A DNA stretch of 7,546 nucleotides from Candidatus Dojkabacteria bacterium. Its GTDB lineage: Bacteria; Patescibacteriota; Dojkabacteria; J137. The translations under genes and the position numbers were made by a program. The notes below the pieces were generated by a model. It made no database searches, had not been told where the DNA came from, and was given only the letters and a program-made list of their open reading frames with translations. Of the stretch, positions 5,601 through 7,546 are shown piece by piece (within the stretch, counting starts at the first letter, position 1; each line of letters begins with the position of its first letter). Where the stretch lies: assembly GCA_003694175.1 (NCBI GenBank), contig RFKV01000053.1, positions 1 to 7,546 on the forward strand, in the 5' to 3' direction.

Positions 5601-7490
5601 TTACTTTTTTTCGAATTTGGACGTGTATTCCAGTAGGTTTTTCTTTTGCTTTTTGTAAATCACTGTTGCGGTCAGTACAAGAAAAAAATTAATTGAGAGA
5701 ATTATGATTATATAAAAGGATTTAGGGTTTCTTTCAAAATAAATACTTTTACTAGCCTCTACAATTTTTTCACTTCGGTCATATATTGATATATCTAAAA
5801 TTTTGCTTCCCTCAAAAAATGGATTTAGCTCTCTGAGATAATGAAATTTAAGTTTGTTAAGTCGTTTAGGAATTAGGGAGTATTTTAAGTCCTTATGTAT
5901 GTATAAATTAGCAATTTCACTCTTTCCATTAACACGAATGTCATTGAATGTAATAAACCGATCGGTTGGATTGTCTACATATAGCTCTCCTGTAAAGTAC
6001 TTGCCAGATTGCGTTTTATCTTCTGTTATGATTTGACCAATTAGACTTGGCGTTGTCTCATCTAGATTCAAAAAATTAGACATATCCCTTTTAGAAGGAT
6101 TTATTTGTAGTTTTATATTCTCTGACAAAACATTTCTAAGTCCAAGCATGGGATCATAAAAAAACTTTGGATGAGCTAAACCCACCGTAAATCTGTCAAA
6201 CCTAAAATTATTGAAATAGTCTACACCTGTTAAGTTTTCTAAAAATGTGTCCATAACAAGAATTTCTTTCCCGTCGGAAAAGCTACACCACACGTGTGGG
6301 TTTGATATGTCAATTTCTAGATAATTAGGATAAAGCAGGTATCCATAAAACATGTTAGCCTTGTATCCAAACATTTCCGCGATAGATATTTGGATGTAGC
6401 AGACCTCAAAAGAGTTTAGTGGACTTTGAGGATTTGTAAGCTTTTTCCATATTTCTCTGCCTGTTTCCCAATTTACTTTTAAAGACCTGCTCGATCCTGA
6501 TTTTGATTTAATTAGGTTGTTAAGATCTAAAAACTTTTCAAAAAAAGTTACTTCATTCCTGCTAAAAATTTCTTTTATTTCCTGATAAATTGGTTCGTCT
6601 ACGTCAATAAAAAAGTCGTACTTTGGCACTTCTGATAAAAAAATTTTTTGCTCATCTAATCTCAGAGTTGCTTCTACTTCGCCAATCATGTTAGAACCAT
6701 TATTGCTGTGTACTATTAAGTAGTTATTTCCGAACTGGTTAATTACACCATAATCACCGATATTTAGTGATCTATAAACGACTTTCTCATAAGTACCAAA
6801 TAGATTGATTATATATTTATTTGTTTTTTGATCAGTTTTTTGAATTGTAAAAGCAGATTTGATATCAAAAATTCTATCTTCACCAAATACCAAAAGTATT
6901 GGTTTTTTTTTATCAGTCTCGAGGTAATAAAACCTAAGATCCTCATTTTTAGAGAGTATTTTTGGATCGTGATACAACAATTTACCAAAACCCTTGTCAA
7001 TTTTAATTTTTAAAACTTTTGTTGTGTAGCTTGCATTTTTGAATATTTCAGGAATGTAGATTTCTCTTATAGAACCACTTTCTCTAAATAATTTATTTGT
7101 AGTAAATTCTATTCTGATACTCAGATAACGACCTATATTTATCATTTTTTTATCATCAAAATCCATTTCCAAGTTGTAGTGACCACTGTCTTGAAGTAAT
7201 AGATTCGACTTTACGATTTCATTAAACAGGTAGGCTTTAACCTGATCTATACCCATGAATGGTAATGAGACTGTATATTTGTCAATTAACATGGAGTTGT
7301 TAGGATTTTCAATATCTATGTACATATCACCTTTTGTTAAACCATTGGAATCTACAACTAACTCAATTCCAAGAAATTTAGGCATTGTCTCTAGGGCGTT
7401 TAACTTAACGCTTCTTAAATGTAAACTTATTGAAACTAACAATGTAAATAAAACAAAGATCAATATTTGAAGTTTTTTCATCACACGCAT
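5601..7490 (-). CDS. Membrane-anchored transglutaminase-like protein
   Basis: 629 residues. A basic N-terminus (MRVMKKLQ) is followed by a hydrophobic segment (about 7-23), a signal peptide or anchor. A long beta-rich region with no family I recognise follows (about 40-300). A transglutaminase-like core lies at about 355-420: C364 in FEVCYIQISIAEMFGYKANMFYGY, H399 in NPHVWCSF and D414 in LVMDTF, the Cys-His-Asp order of the TGc fold. A second beta-rich region (about 480-585) leads to a C-terminal membrane helix (about 592-612) and a basic tail (KKQKK, then to 629). This predicts most of the chain outside the membrane with a short cytoplasmic tail. TGc-fold proteins can be proteases, crosslinkers or peptidoglycan amidase-like enzymes; which applies is unknown. 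The ATG at 7490 fits the nearby TATAAT; the ATG at 7481 is an alternative. It ends in TAA, 67 bp before leuS. Confidence 0.8.
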   Translation of the reverse strand: MRVMKKLQILIFVLFTLLVSISLHLRSVKLNALETMPKFLGIELVVDSNGLTKGDMYIDIENPNNSMLIDKYTVSLPFMGIDQVKAYLFNEIVKSNLLLQDSGHYNLEMDFDDKKMINIGRYLSIRIEFTTNKLFRESGSIREIYIPEIFKNASYTTKVLKIKIDKGFGKLLYHDPKILSKNEDLRFYYLETDKKKPILLVFGEDRIFDIKSAFTIQKTDQKTNKYIINLFGTYEKVVYRSLNIGDYGVINQFGNNYLIVHSNNGSNMIGEVEATLRLDEQKIFLSEVPKYDFFIDVDEPIYQEIKEIFSRNEVTFFEKFLDLNNLIKSKSGSSRSLKVNWETGREIWKKLTNPQSPLNSFEVCYIQISIAEMFGYKANMFYGYLLYPNYLEIDISNPHVWCSFSDGKEILVMDTFLENLTGVDYFNNFRFDRFTVGLAHPKFFYDPMLGLRNVLSENIKLQINPSKRDMSNFLNLDETTPSLIGQIITEDKTQSGKYFTGELYVDNPTDRFITFNDIRVNGKSEIANLYIHKDLKYSLIPKRLNKLKFHYLRELNPFFEGSKILDISIYDRSEKIVEASKSIYFERNPKSFYIIIILSINFFLVLTATVIYKKQKKNLLEYTSKFEKK

Positions 7491-7495
7491 CTATT

Positions 7496-7501
7496 ATTAT
7501 A
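7496..7501 (-). promoter_or_regulatory. -10 element predicting a leaderless transcript
   Basis: Reading leftward, a perfect TATAAT lies at 7501-7496, only five bases before the ATG at 7490. Transcription normally starts about 6-7 bases past this hexamer, which falls on or next to the A of that ATG. The -35 position at 17 bases reads TTTTTG, a poor match; TTGATA is present but only 14 bases away. No ribosome-binding site precedes either ATG. Overlapping short inverted repeats (AGTTAT at 7508-7513 and GTTAT at 7514-7518 against ATAACT at 7524-7529) cover the -35 area. Confidence 0.5.
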
Positions 7502-7546
7502 TTTAACAGTTATGTTATCAAAAATAACTTTATTTTCCCTATACGA

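Noticed and set aside
5571..5610. Plus-strand intrinsic terminator (hairpin, then CCCC and a T-rich tract)
   Set aside because: The T tract is offset from the stem, the stem is AT-rich, and no gene upstream is transcribed on the plus strand.
6288..6299. Perfect 12-bp palindrome CCACACGTGTGG
   Set aside because: It falls on the codons around the catalytic histidine (PHVW) of the transglutaminase-like gene. Coding constraint and chance explain it, and there is no second copy in the window.
6809..7013. Short open frames of 61-63 codons on both strands within the transglutaminase-like gene
   Set aside because: They overlap a continuous long frame with a signal segment and an intact TGc core. 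They are K/I/L/F-rich, as expected of AT-rich shadows, and have no start signals.

Overview
This window comes from a low-GC bacterium (about one third G+C by eye). It carries three complete genes, all on the minus strand, and a long AT-rich non-coding stretch at the left end. In transcription order (right to left) the genes are a membrane-anchored transglutaminase-like protein (7490-5601), an unusually large leucyl-tRNA synthetase (5533-1859) and a D-Ala-D-Ala ligase-type ATP-grasp enzyme (1722-589). All three read through with the standard code: each has a single uninterrupted frame and they end in TAA, TAG and TGA, so nothing suggests UGA recoding. No start has a convincing Shine-Dalgarno sequence. 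Low GC, divergent housekeeping enzymes with extra embedded domains and weak ribosome-binding sites would fit a Candidate Phyla Radiation (Patescibacteria) lineage, but that placement is an inference and not proven here.

The most striking object is the leucyl-tRNA synthetase. It is 1224 residues (1220 from the better start), against roughly 800-880 for ordinary bacterial LeuRS. The canonical enzyme is all present: HVGH, a four-cysteine zinc knuckle, a CP1 editing domain with its catalytic motifs, a KMSK loop, an anticodon-binding region and the C-terminal domain. Three stretches are added in frame. The first is a hydrophilic linker of about 60 residues in the CP1 arm. The second is a complete RBBP9/YdeN-type alpha/beta hydrolase of about 195 residues with an intact Ser-Asp-His triad. 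The third is a domain of about 145 residues with the pattern of a LinB/ANT(2'')-like nucleotidyltransferase. Two foreign enzyme folds inside the catalytic core of an aminoacyl-tRNA synthetase are the main candidate novelty.

Region by region: 1-588 has no gene I can support, but it holds three inverted repeats with 9-13 bp arms and two short tandem repeats. 589-1722 is the Ddl-type ligase. 1723-1858 is a spacer with an imperfect inverted repeat. 1859-5533 is leuS. 5534-5600 is a short spacer with a perfect 7-bp hairpin and a possible promoter. 5601-7490 is the transglutaminase-like membrane protein. 7491-7546 is its upstream region, with a perfect TATAAT placed so close to the ATG that the transcript would be leaderless.

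The genes are co-directional with 67 and 136 bp gaps, so co-transcription is possible but not shown. Ddl and the transglutaminase-like protein could both relate to the cell envelope (peptidoglycan precursor synthesis, and an extracytoplasmic cysteine-enzyme fold). LeuRS is a translation gene with no obvious functional tie to them.
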